NCBI GenBank assembly: GCA_905215595.1
Contig: CAJMQZ010000005.1
Coordinates: 1 to 37,173, forward strand
Direction of reading: 5' to 3'
From: an uncultured bacterium
Lineage (GTDB): Bacteria; Bacillota; Clostridia; Oscillospirales; Ruminococcaceae
DNA: 37,173 bases
Position numbers and translations under genes: made by a program. Numbering within the stretch: the first letter of the stretch is position 1; every line of letters begins with the position of its first letter. The notes below the pieces were generated by a model, which was given only the letters and a program-made list of their open reading frames with translations, ran no database searches and was not told where the DNA came from. Positions 30,635-37,173 of this stretch are shown piece by piece.

Positions 30635-30718
30635 TTGATATATCAATTTGCTGCATTTAGAGGGACTGATATATCAAACGGGCGGAATTCGCACGTTTTT
30701 TGCGCTATTGATATATCA
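30635..30718. promoter_or_regulatory. three phased TGATATATCA palindromes
   Basis: TTGATATATCAA (30635-30646), TGATATATCA (30667-30676) and TGATATATCA (30709-30718) are three copies of one 10-bp palindrome. Their centres are 31 and 42 bp apart, close to 3 and 4 helical turns, so all face the same side of the DNA. This suggests cooperative binding of a dimeric regulator. No gene starts directly beside them; the next is the binding protein at 31110. Nothing gene-like is seen in 30719-31022. Confidence 0.6.
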
Positions 30719-31022
30719 GTTCAGACTGGGCAGTTACTCGATGGAGGGGAGAGGGAATGGGAGAAGAAGGGAGTAGCGGGGGGGCGGCAGAGCACAAAAA
30801 ATTACAGGCAGAACGGTAAATGTAACAGGAATTATTGAAATTTTTGCCGTTATGCCCCTGTTGCATCCCAGATTTTTATGCAAGTCATTGAAGTATACAA
30901 GTTGCACAGTTTTTCAGCGCAAGTTTATTCATTTCGGCAAGGACGTAGAATCACATACGAAAACAAGGGCAATATTTGTACGTTTTTATCCTGTATCACT
31001 GTAAATTGCATCTTTCTTTTTC

Positions 31023-31053
31023 TTGCGGCTTTTGTTATCATAATTGTATACAA
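31023..31053 (+). promoter_or_regulatory. promoter with GntR-type operator
   Basis: TTGCGG (31023-31028) and TATACA (31047-31052) are 18 nt apart. The -10 lies inside the perfect palindrome TTGTATACAA (31044-31053), the core of operators bound by GntR/FadR-type regulators of gluconate and hexuronate use. A second AGTATACAAG occurs near 30890. A GGGGG...CCCCC hairpin follows in the leader. Confidence 0.55.
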
Positions 31054-31109
31054 GGGGGCATGTGCAGACCCCCTGCATGAAGATGTTTTCTATTAGGAGG
31101 AGAACAAAA

Positions 31110-32501
31110 ATGAGCAAGGCAATTTCTCGTCGTAACTTCCTGATGGCTACCGGCGCTGTCGGTGCTGCAGGTCTGCTGGCTGCCTGCGGCAGCAAGCCCG
31201 CTGCTTCTTCCACCGCTTCTTCCGCTGCTTCTCAGGCTCCCGCTGCTTCCGCAGACGAAAGCCTGGCCCTGTCTGACGGCCCTGTTAACCTGAGCATCAG
31301 CTGGTGGGGCGGCGACAGCCGTCACGCTGCTTACCAGAGCGCTCTGGAGGCTTTCCAGGCTGAGCACTCCAACATCACCGTGGAGCCCACCTTCGCCGCA
31401 TGGTCCGGCTGGGAAGAGAAGATGGCTGCTGCCTTCATCGCAGGCAACGCTCAGGATGTCTGCCAGGTGAACTGGAACTGGCTGTACAACTACTCTGCTG
31501 ACGGCAGCAAGTTCGTGGACCTGAACACCGCTTCCAAGTTCATCGACATGACCCAGTGGGATGCCGCTGCTATGGACGCTTGCTATGTGGCCAACAGCCA
31601 GCAGTGCGTGCCCGTCTCCATGACCGGCCGTATCTTCTACTGGAACATGACCACCTTTAATAAGGCTGGCATCACCGAGGTCCCCAAGTCTCTGGACGAT
31701 CTGATGGCTGCCGGTAAGGCTTTCCAGGAGAAGCTGGGTGACGATTACTACCCCATGCACCTGGGCGCATACGACCGTATGATCCTGATGGTGTTCTACC
31801 TCGAGTCCAAGTACGGCAAGGACTGGGCAGACCCCGTCACCTCTACCCTGAACTACACCGAGGACGAGATCGCCGAGGGCCTGAGCTTCATCAAGAGCCT
31901 GGTCGATGGCCACGTCATGATGAACCTGAAGGACTACTACTCCGCAAACTCCGACACCGCCACCCACCAGTCCAACGAGTGGATCACCGGTAAGATCGCA
32001 GGCATCTTCGAGTGGGATTCCGCTGCAAGCAAGTACTCCTCCGCTCTGGACGACAGCAACAAGGACGGCTTCACCGTCGGCGAGGAGATCAAGTTCGGCG
32101 ATAACAACGGCGGCTTCTCCAAGGTGTCCATGGGTCTGGCTATCACCAAGACCTGCAAGAATGTTGCCGAGGCTGCTACCCTGATCAACTTCCTGCTGAA
32201 CGAGGAAAAGGGCGCTTCCATCATGGGTTCTGAGTGCGGCATCCCCGCTTCCAAGGCTGGTCTGGGTTACGCTCAGGCTGCCGGCGCTGTCAAGGATCTG
32301 GTTGCTGATGCAAACGCCAAGGTCATGGCCTTCACCACCAACAAGCTGGATCCCCTGTTCGAGAACAACGACCTGAAGGCTTCCGGCACCGGCATCTATC
32401 AGGAAGTGTTCGACAACATCGACTACGGCGATCAGACCCCTGAAGAGGCTGTTGAGACCCTGCTGGACGGCATGGAGTCTGTTGGCTACACCGTCGGCTA
32501 A
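31110..32501 (+). CDS. ABC sugar transporter, substrate-binding lipoprotein
   Basis: This 463-aa family 1 extracellular binding protein catches the sugar for import. The N-terminus carries a twin-arginine motif SRRNFL (RR 7-8), a hydrophobic segment and lipobox LAAC (C26), so it is probably exported folded by Tat and lipid-anchored. A Ser/Ala-rich linker follows. The body shows family patterns NLSISWWGGDSRHAAYQSALEAF, QVNWNWLYNY and SNEWITGKIAGIFEW. ATG 31110 has AGGAGGAG. Its codons are strongly biased, which suggests high expression. Two permeases follow. With the GH28 enzyme nearby, pectin oligosaccharides are the likely ligand; this is inference. Confidence 0.93.
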   Translation: MSKAISRRNFLMATGAVGAAGLLAACGSKPAASSTASSAASQAPAASADESLALSDGPVNLSISWWGGDSRHAAYQSALEAFQAEHSNITVEPTFAAWSGWEEKMAAAFIAGNAQDVCQVNWNWLYNYSADGSKFVDLNTASKFIDMTQWDAAAMDACYVANSQQCVPVSMTGRIFYWNMTTFNKAGITEVPKSLDDLMAAGKAFQEKLGDDYYPMHLGAYDRMILMVFYLESKYGKDWADPVTSTLNYTEDEIAEGLSFIKSLVDGHVMMNLKDYYSANSDTATHQSNEWITGKIAGIFEWDSAASKYSSALDDSNKDGFTVGEEIKFGDNNGGFSKVSMGLAITKTCKNVAEAATLINFLLNEEKGASIMGSECGIPASKAGLGYAQAAGAVKDLVADANAKVMAFTTNKLDPLFENNDLKASGTGIYQEVFDNIDYGDQTPEEAVETLLDGMESVGYTVG

Positions 32502-32555
32502 GTTTACCGCACGGGCAGCAGCCTGAACCGGGTAACTGTATTCTGAATTAAATAG

Positions 32556-32592
32556 GGGCATCTGCCGCCCGTACGACAGATGCCCTTGTTTT
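32556..32592 (+). terminator. intercistronic hairpin between binding protein and permeases
   Basis: GGGCATCTG (32556-32564) and CAGATGCCC (32577-32585) form a 9-bp stem followed by TTGTTTTA. It probably stops most transcripts after the binding-protein gene and leaves fewer for the permeases. Confidence 0.65.
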
Positions 32593-32685
32593 ATCGGAGA
32601 ATGGTTATCAAACCTTGAAAAAATTGTTGCCGGTCTGTGACCTGCTGCACTGTCTGCTTCAAATCCTGTAAAAGGAGGACTTCGG

Positions 32686-33615
32686 ATGAAAAAAAGTAAT
32701 GCGCCCGCAGGCGCACGAACTCCGTTCCAGAAATGGGTCGATAAGTATCAGGGTCTGTTTTATCTGATCCCCTGGATCATCGGCTTTCTCGTCTTTAAGG
32801 CGTTCCCCTTCGGTCAGTCGCTGTATTACAGCTTTACCGATATGAACTTCTTCAAGGACGGCACCAGCTTTGTTGGTCTGGCCAACTACATTACCGCATT
32901 CCACACCAGAAAGATCACCAAGGCGCTGATCATCACCTTCAAGTACGCCTTTATCACCGTGCCCCTGAAGCTGATCTTCGCACTGTTCATCGCCTACATC
33001 CTGAACTTCAAGATCGCCTGCGTCAACCTGTTCCGCACCGTGTACTACATCCCCTCCATTCTGGGCGGCTCTGTGGCTATCGCCGTGCTGTGGAAGGCTG
33101 TGTTCAGCGTGGACGGTCTGCTGAACACCGTGGTGCGCGCTGTCACCTTTGGTGCGGTGCAGGGCCCCGAGTGGCTGTCTGACCCCAACTACGCACTGTG
33201 GATCATCTGCTTTTTGCGTATATGGCAGTTCGGCTCCGCCATGGTGCTGTTCCTTGCTGCACTGAAGGGCGTGCCCGCAGACCTGTACGAGGCTGCTACC
33301 ATCGACGGTGCCGGCAAGTGGCGTCAGTTCTTCTCCATCACCGTTCCGATGATCACCCCCATCATCTTCTACAACCTGGTCACTCAGATCTGCCAGGCTT
33401 TCCAGGAGTTCAACGGCCCCTACATCATCACCAACGGTGGTCCCCGTGGTTCCACTACCCTGATCTCCCTGCTGGTTTACAACTACGCATTCAAGTCCTA
33501 CGACATGGGCATGGCTTCTGCTCTGGCGTGGATCATGTTCATCATCGTCTGCATCCTGACGATCATTGCGTTCACCAGCCAGAAGAAGTGGGTCTACTAC
33601 TCGGATGAAAGGTAA
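32686..33615 (+). CDS. ABC sugar transporter permease (MalF/UgpA type)
   Basis: This 309-aa protein has six hydrophobic helices and the permease EAA loop YEAATIDGAGKWRQFFSITVP (about 203-223), which docks the ATPase. The N-terminal YLIPWIIGFLVFKAFPFGQSLYYSFTDMNFF is typical of MalF/UgpA permeases. GGAGG precedes the ATG. It pairs with the next gene to form the membrane channel. The ATPase is not encoded here, so a shared MsmX-type ATPase elsewhere is likely. Confidence 0.94.
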   Translation: MKKSNAPAGARTPFQKWVDKYQGLFYLIPWIIGFLVFKAFPFGQSLYYSFTDMNFFKDGTSFVGLANYITAFHTRKITKALIITFKYAFITVPLKLIFALFIAYILNFKIACVNLFRTVYYIPSILGGSVAIAVLWKAVFSVDGLLNTVVRAVTFGAVQGPEWLSDPNYALWIICFLRIWQFGSAMVLFLAALKGVPADLYEAATIDGAGKWRQFFSITVPMITPIIFYNLVTQICQAFQEFNGPYIITNGGPRGSTTLISLLVYNYAFKSYDMGMASALAWIMFIIVCILTIIAFTSQKKWVYYSDER

Positions 33616-33625
33616 GGTGACCAAT

Positions 33626-34483
33626 ATGGGAATGAAAGCATCGAATAAGATCGCAACCTTCTTTAAGTACTTCGTGCTGATCCTGGTTGGTGTCATCATG
33701 ATCTATCCTCTGCTGTGGATGATCAGCGCTACCTTCAAGGATAACAGCGAGATCTTTGCAGGCATCAGCCTGTGGATCAAAAAGCCTACGCTGGATGGCT
33801 ATCGCAACGCCCTGAACAACTTCGGCGGCTCCATCAACATCCTGCAGGCTATGCTCAACACTTACAGCTACGTCATCCCCAAGGTGATCTGCACTGTGGT
33901 GTCTGCCTGTATTGCCGCTTACGGCTTTGGCCGTTTCGACTTCCCCGGCCGCAAGCTGCTGTTCAACATCATGCTGGCTACCCTGTTCCTGCCGCAGGTC
34001 GTGCTGAACGTGCCCCAGTACCTGCTGTACAACAAGTTCGGCTGGGTGGACAGCCCCTTCTATCTGGCCATCTGGGTGCACTGCGCATTTGCTACCGAGA
34101 CCTACTTCGTGTATCAGCTGGTGCAGTTCATGCGCAACGTCCCGCGTGATCTGGACGAGGCTGCCGCCATTGACGGCTGCTCCTCTTTCCAGACCCTGTA
34201 CAAGGTCATCGTGCCCATGCTGGGACCCGCTCTGGTGTCCTGCGCACTGTTCCAGTTCATGTGGAGCTGCAACGACTTCATGGGCCCGCTGCTTTACGTC
34301 AGCACCCCCGGCAAGTACCCCATGTCCCTGTTCGTCAAGCTGTCCATGGACGGTGATACCGGCTTTGCCTGGAACAAGATCCTTGCTCTGTCCCTCATCT
34401 CCATCCTGCCGCAGCTGATCGTATTCTTCTGTGCACAGGATCAGTTCGTTGAAGGTATCTCCGCAGGTGCCGTCAAGGGCTAA
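33626..34483 (+). CDS. ABC sugar transporter permease (MalG/UgpE type)
   Basis: This 285-aa protein is the second channel subunit. It has six hydrophobic helices, the MIYPLLWMISATFKDNSEIF start typical of MalG-type permeases and the EAA loop LDEAAAIDGCSSFQTLYKVIVPM. ATG 33626 is preferred because AAGGTGA stands 5 nt away; the ATG at 33605 lies inside the previous gene without a ribosome site. It is followed by a strong terminator at 34512. Confidence 0.94.
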   Translation: MGMKASNKIATFFKYFVLILVGVIMIYPLLWMISATFKDNSEIFAGISLWIKKPTLDGYRNALNNFGGSINILQAMLNTYSYVIPKVICTVVSACIAAYGFGRFDFPGRKLLFNIMLATLFLPQVVLNVPQYLLYNKFGWVDSPFYLAIWVHCAFATETYFVYQLVQFMRNVPRDLDEAAAIDGCSSFQTLYKVIVPMLGPALVSCALFQFMWSCNDFMGPLLYVSTPGKYPMSLFVKLSMDGDTGFAWNKILALSLISILPQLIVFFCAQDQFVEGISAGAVKG

Positions 34484-34511
34484 TGCGCCATAAGAACATC
34501 TGACCAAGACC

Positions 34512-34558
34512 AACACCCCCTGTGCTGCCCCCAACGGATGGCACAGGGGGTGTTTTGG
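34512..34558 (+). terminator. terminator of the ABC transporter operon
   Basis: AACACCCCCTGTGC (34512-34525) and GCACAGGGGGTGTT (34541-34554) pair over 14 bp, followed by TTGG with a TTTT run across the end of the stem. Confidence 0.88.
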
Positions 34559-34570
34559 TAGGCGGGAGAA

Positions 34571-34737
34571 ATGATGTATTCGCCTGCGGCGAATATGATG
34601 TGCTGCGCAATGATGTGTTCCCTGCGGGAACATGATGTGCCGCTTTGCGGCAATGTGCCGTAAGGCACACATCATCTGCCGCAGGCAGACATCATTGCCC
34701 GCAGGGTTCATCATGTTCCGCGCAGCGGAATTATCAT
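34571..34737. repeat. array of eight mini-hairpins with ATGATGT/ACATCAT spacers
   Basis: Short GC-rich hairpins alternate with a 7-nt spacer. Left half spacers read ATGATGT (34571, 34595, 34610, 34632); right half spacers read ACATCAT or close variants (34669, 34689, 34708, 34731). Hairpins have mostly a TGC or GCA loop: GGCGAAT-type at 34578-34594, TGC/GCA at 34601-34609, GTTCCC/GGGAAC at 34617-34631, GCCGC/GCGGC at 34639-34651, TGTGCC/GGCACA at 34654-34669, CTGCC/GGCAG at 34676-34688, CCC/GGG at about 34698-34706, TTCCGC/GCGGAA at 34716-34730. Stem sequences differ while geometry is kept. The whole is a large inverted arrangement centred near 34660. The right end overlaps the stop codon of the AraC gene. 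Confidence 0.85.
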
Positions 34738-35552
34738 TCCCTATTTTTCTTGCGGTACTGCAAAGGACTGATATCCATCACCTCGCGGAACACGCGGCGG
34801 AAGTGGGCTGCGCTGGCAAAACCGGTCTGCTCGGCAATAGCGCTGATGGACAGCTCGGTGGTCTCCAGCAGCTTCTGCGCAGCCTCGATGCGGCGGTTGT
34901 TCAGGTAGTCCACGATGGACTGCCCGGTCATCCGCCGGAACAGACGGCTGAGATAGTAGGGGGAAAGGTAGAACCGCGCCGCCACCTCGGTAAGAGAGAA
35001 CTTTTGCTGGTAGTTGGCGGCAAGGTAGGCACATACCTGCTCAATGGTCTCGTTGCGGGGGCGCGCTGCGGCGCTGCTCTCGGCAAGGCACTCCTGCTCT
35101 ACATAGTGCAGGATGAGCAGCAGGTACAGCCCGCCGGGGTAGTCCTGCTCCGGCATGGCAGAGCGCATCATCTCCAGCAGAGTGCGCAGGCGGCGGGTCC
35201 ATAGCACCGGGCCGTACAGCACCGTTGCCTCCCCGGGCAAAAACAGCCGGACAAAATCCCGCTGGGTGGCGCTGCGCAGCTCGTGCAGGGCGCTGAGCGG
35301 AAAGCGGCAGCCTACCAGTTCCGGGACGGCTGTACCGGCGGCAGAGAGCACCGCGTCCCCCGCGCCCAGCAGCAGCGCACTGCCGGGGTTCAGCAGCAGG
35401 CTGGTTTCCCCCATTTGCAGGGTGCAGCTGCCCTCGCTTACCAGCAGAAAGGTGCCCATCTCCTCGTCTGCCGTCAGCTCCAGCTTGCTGCCGTTCAGCC
35501 GCACGGTGTCTGCCTTTACCTTTGCATGGATCTTTTCCCGTTCCGCTTTCAT
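34734..35552 (-). CDS. AraC-family transcriptional regulator
   Basis: This 272-aa regulator has an N-terminal cupin-like sensor (LLVSEGSCTLQMGETSLLLNPGSALLLGAGDAV) and a C-terminal AraC double helix-turn-helix (TIEQVCAYLAANYQQKFSLTEVAARFYLSPYYLSRLFRRMTGQS ... ISAIAEQTGFASAAHFRRVFREVMDISPLQYR). ATG 35552 fits AAAGG spacing better than ATG 35561. It is divergent from the GH28 gene with about 110 nt between, and close to the ABC transporter, so it probably activates this sugar locus in response to its substrate. Confidence 0.92.
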   Translation of the reverse strand: MKAEREKIHAKVKADTVRLNGSKLELTADEEMGTFLLVSEGSCTLQMGETSLLLNPGSALLLGAGDAVLSAAGTAVPELVGCRFPLSALHELRSATQRDFVRLFLPGEATVLYGPVLWTRRLRTLLEMMRSAMPEQDYPGGLYLLLILHYVEQECLAESSAAARPRNETIEQVCAYLAANYQQKFSLTEVAARFYLSPYYLSRLFRRMTGQSIVDYLNNRRIEAAQKLLETTELSISAIAEQTGFASAAHFRRVFREVMDISPLQYRKKNRE

Positions 35553-35663
35553 CTTGCGCATCCTTTCCGGAAACAGCCCTCTCGGTGGCCGGGAGAGCGC
35601 TTTTCCTCATGATACCACGTCTGCCCCGTGGGGGCAAGACAAACTCACAGGAGGTTATTTCGC

Positions 35664-37173
35664 ATGAATCTGACCCTGATCCGTTCCATGACCCGCAGCG
35701 CCGTTTTTGAGCTGGAAAACGAGCTGTGCTACCGTCCGGCACACCCCTTTACCGTTGCCCTGAACGGCAAAACGGTATACGAAGCCTGCAACACCAACGT
35801 GTTCTCCCTGTTCTCCCTGCTGCCCGGCACCGCCTATACGGTGGAGGTGCAGGCCGAGGGCGAGACCCTGAAGCTGGATTTCACCACCGAGGCCGAGACC
35901 TTCTTCGTGGATGCTGCCCGCTATGGTCTGGTGGCTGATGGTGAGACCGACAACACCGTGCGGCTGCAGGCGGCGCTGTCCACCTGCCCCAAGGGCGGCA
36001 CAGTGTATGTGCCTGCCGGCCGTTACCGCACCGCCAGCCTGTTCATGAAGAGCAACACCACCCTGTATCTGGAAAAGGGCGCTGTGCTGCTGGGCGACAA
36101 CGACCGCACCCATTATCCCATCCTGCCCGGCGTGCTGCCCAGCGAAAACGAGGTGGACGAGTACTACCTGACCGGCTGGGAGGGCAACCCGCTGGACAGC
36201 TTTGCAGGTCTTTTGAACATCACGCAGGTGCATGACGTGGTGGTGACCGGTGAGGGCACGCTGGACTGTGACGCCGAAAACGGCGACTGGTGGGTGAACC
36301 CCAAGGTCAAGCGCATTGCATGGCGTCCCCGGGCCGTGGCCGCGGTGGACAGCGAGAACGTCTGCCTGCACGGTATCACGGTGCAGAACAGCTATTCGTG
36401 GACCATCCACCCCATCTTTGTCAAGCACCTCGACCTGCTCAACTTCAATATCAACAACCCCTACAACGCCCCCAACACGGACGGCATCGACCCCGAGAGC
36501 TGCGAGTATATCCGCATCATCGGCATGAACATCCATGTGGGCGATGACTGCATCGCCATGAAGGCCAGCAAGGTCTTTCTGGGCATGAAGCTGAAGCGCA
36601 GCTGTGAGCATACCGTCATCCGCAACTGCCTGCTGGACAAGGGCCACGGCGGCATCGTCATTGGCAGCGAGATGAGCGGCGGCGTCAAGGACATGGTAGT
36701 GACCCAGTGCCTGATGGACCATACCGACCGCGGTCTGCGCGTCAAGACCCGCCGGGGCCGCGGCAACACTGCCGTCATCGACGGGCTGGTGTTCCGCAAC
36801 GTGGAGATGCGGGGCGTCAAAGCACCCTTTGTCATCAATATGTTCTACTTCTGCGACCCGGACGGCCACGGCCCCTATGTGCAGTGCCGCGAGCCGCTGC
36901 CGGTGGACGAGTACACCCCCAAGCTGGGCAGCCTGACCATGGAGAACATCGTGGCCACCGATGCCCAGTTTGCAGGCTGCTATTTCGATGGCCTGCCGGA
37001 GCAGCCCATTGAGCGGGTAACCATGCGGGATGTGAGCATCACCTTTGACCCCAACGCCAAGGAGGGACAGGCGGCTATGGCCGACAATCGTCCGCTGGTG
37101 AAAAAGCTGGCCATCTATGCCGAGAACGTCAAGGAGATCGACCTGCACAACGTGAAGATCGAGGGCTACGAGG
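35664..37173 (+). CDS. GH28 polygalacturonase-like glycoside hydrolase, 3' end beyond window
   Basis: An open frame of 503 codons runs to the right edge without stop. ATG 35664 has AGGAGG at 9 nt. After a beta-rich, fibronectin-like N-terminal part (1-75), the pectin-lyase-type beta-helix starts at YGLVADGETDNTVRLQAAL. All GH28 catalytic motifs are present: NTD (271-273), GDD (D294, D295), GHG (H328) and RVK (R359, K361). GH28 enzymes hydrolyse alpha-1,4-galacturonide bonds in pectin with inversion. No signal peptide is seen, so it should act in the cytoplasm on imported oligogalacturonides, probably as an exo-enzyme. The neighbouring ABC transporter and AraC gene fit. A different GH28 substrate, such as rhamnogalacturonan, is possible. 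Confidence 0.95.
   Translation, partial: MNLTLIRSMTRSAVFELENELCYRPAHPFTVALNGKTVYEACNTNVFSLFSLLPGTAYTVEVQAEGETLKLDFTTEAETFFVDAARYGLVADGETDNTVRLQAALSTCPKGGTVYVPAGRYRTASLFMKSNTTLYLEKGAVLLGDNDRTHYPILPGVLPSENEVDEYYLTGWEGNPLDSFAGLLNITQVHDVVVTGEGTLDCDAENGDWWVNPKVKRIAWRPRAVAAVDSENVCLHGITVQNSYSWTIHPIFVKHLDLLNFNINNPYNAPNTDGIDPESCEYIRIIGMNIHVGDDCIAMKASKVFLGMKLKRSCEHTVIRNCLLDKGHGGIVIGSEMSGGVKDMVVTQCLMDHTDRGLRVKTRRGRGNTAVIDGLVFRNVEMRGVKAPFVINMFYFCDPDGHGPYVQCREPLPVDEYTPKLGSLTMENIVATDAQFAGCYFDGLPEQPIERVTMRDVSITFDPNAKEGQAAMADNRPLVKKLAIYAENVKEIDLHNVKIEGYE

Noticed and set aside
30518..31096. Small plus-strand ORFs between tdk and the binding-protein gene
   Set aside because: They run through a palindromic repeat or the promoter region and lack ribosome sites.
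34571..34737. CRISPR-like array of short repeats
   Set aside because: The 7-nt spacers are too short to be CRISPR repeats, the segments between them are self-complementary hairpins, the repeat reverses direction in the middle, and no cas gene is present.
35655..37148. Minus-strand open frame of about 500 codons at the right end
   Set aside because: The plus strand carries a GH28 gene with all catalytic motifs here; the minus frame has only shadow composition.

Overview
The window looks like chromosome of a gut Clostridia bacterium of the Oscillospiraceae, most like Faecalibacterium. This is inferred from strong GGAGG ribosome sites, a T-box leader, Rex, a TepA-SpoIIIE/FtsK pair, a GH28/pectin import locus and GC-rich palindromic intergenic repeats of a kind common in that genus. 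No rRNA, intact tRNA, CRISPR array, transposase or integrase is visible.

Positions 1-14.65 kb form an accessory defence-type island, partly AT-rich (most clearly 11.2-13.3 kb). An AbrB-like gene (223-756) with an overlapping short ORF faces a long minus-strand block. That block starts with an HsdM-HsdS-like fusion methylase (11194-9437) and a 175-aa unknown protein. A second promoter then drives hsdM, hsdS, three unexplained accessory genes (tail-anchored 111 aa, 364 aa, 63 aa) and hsdR. On the plus strand follow a two-gene unit (DUF6731-like protein plus a four-helix membrane protein) and a two-gene unit in which an Xre helix-turn-helix is fused to a DUF3990-type ADP-ribosyltransferase-like domain, followed by a translationally coupled partner. 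The island ends near 14.65-14.75 kb.

Positions 14.9-30.3 kb are core-like: a BASS-family transporter under a T-box riboswitch, serC-serA, a BlaI-type regulator, citrate synthase with a MarR-like gene, the minus-strand series tepA, ftsK/spoIIIE, ygiQ-type radical SAM and a ComEC-like lipoprotein hydrolase, then rex and tdk on the plus strand. Four imperfect palindromic repeat elements lie between these genes.

Positions 30.3-37.2 kb hold a sugar-uptake locus: three evenly phased TGATATATCA palindromes, a TTGTATACAA operator at a promoter, a Tat-type substrate-binding lipoprotein, two ABC permeases, a terminator, a striking array of eight small hairpins separated by ATGATGT/ACATCAT spacers, a minus-strand AraC regulator, and a divergent GH28 polygalacturonase that runs off the right edge. 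The layout suggests import of pectin oligosaccharides and cleavage inside the cell. The ATPase of the transporter is not here.

The best candidates for undescribed biology are the hairpin array, the HTH-ART unit, the accessory genes inside the type I restriction operon, the two-gene membrane unit at 11.66-13.1 kb and the T-box-controlled BASS transporter.
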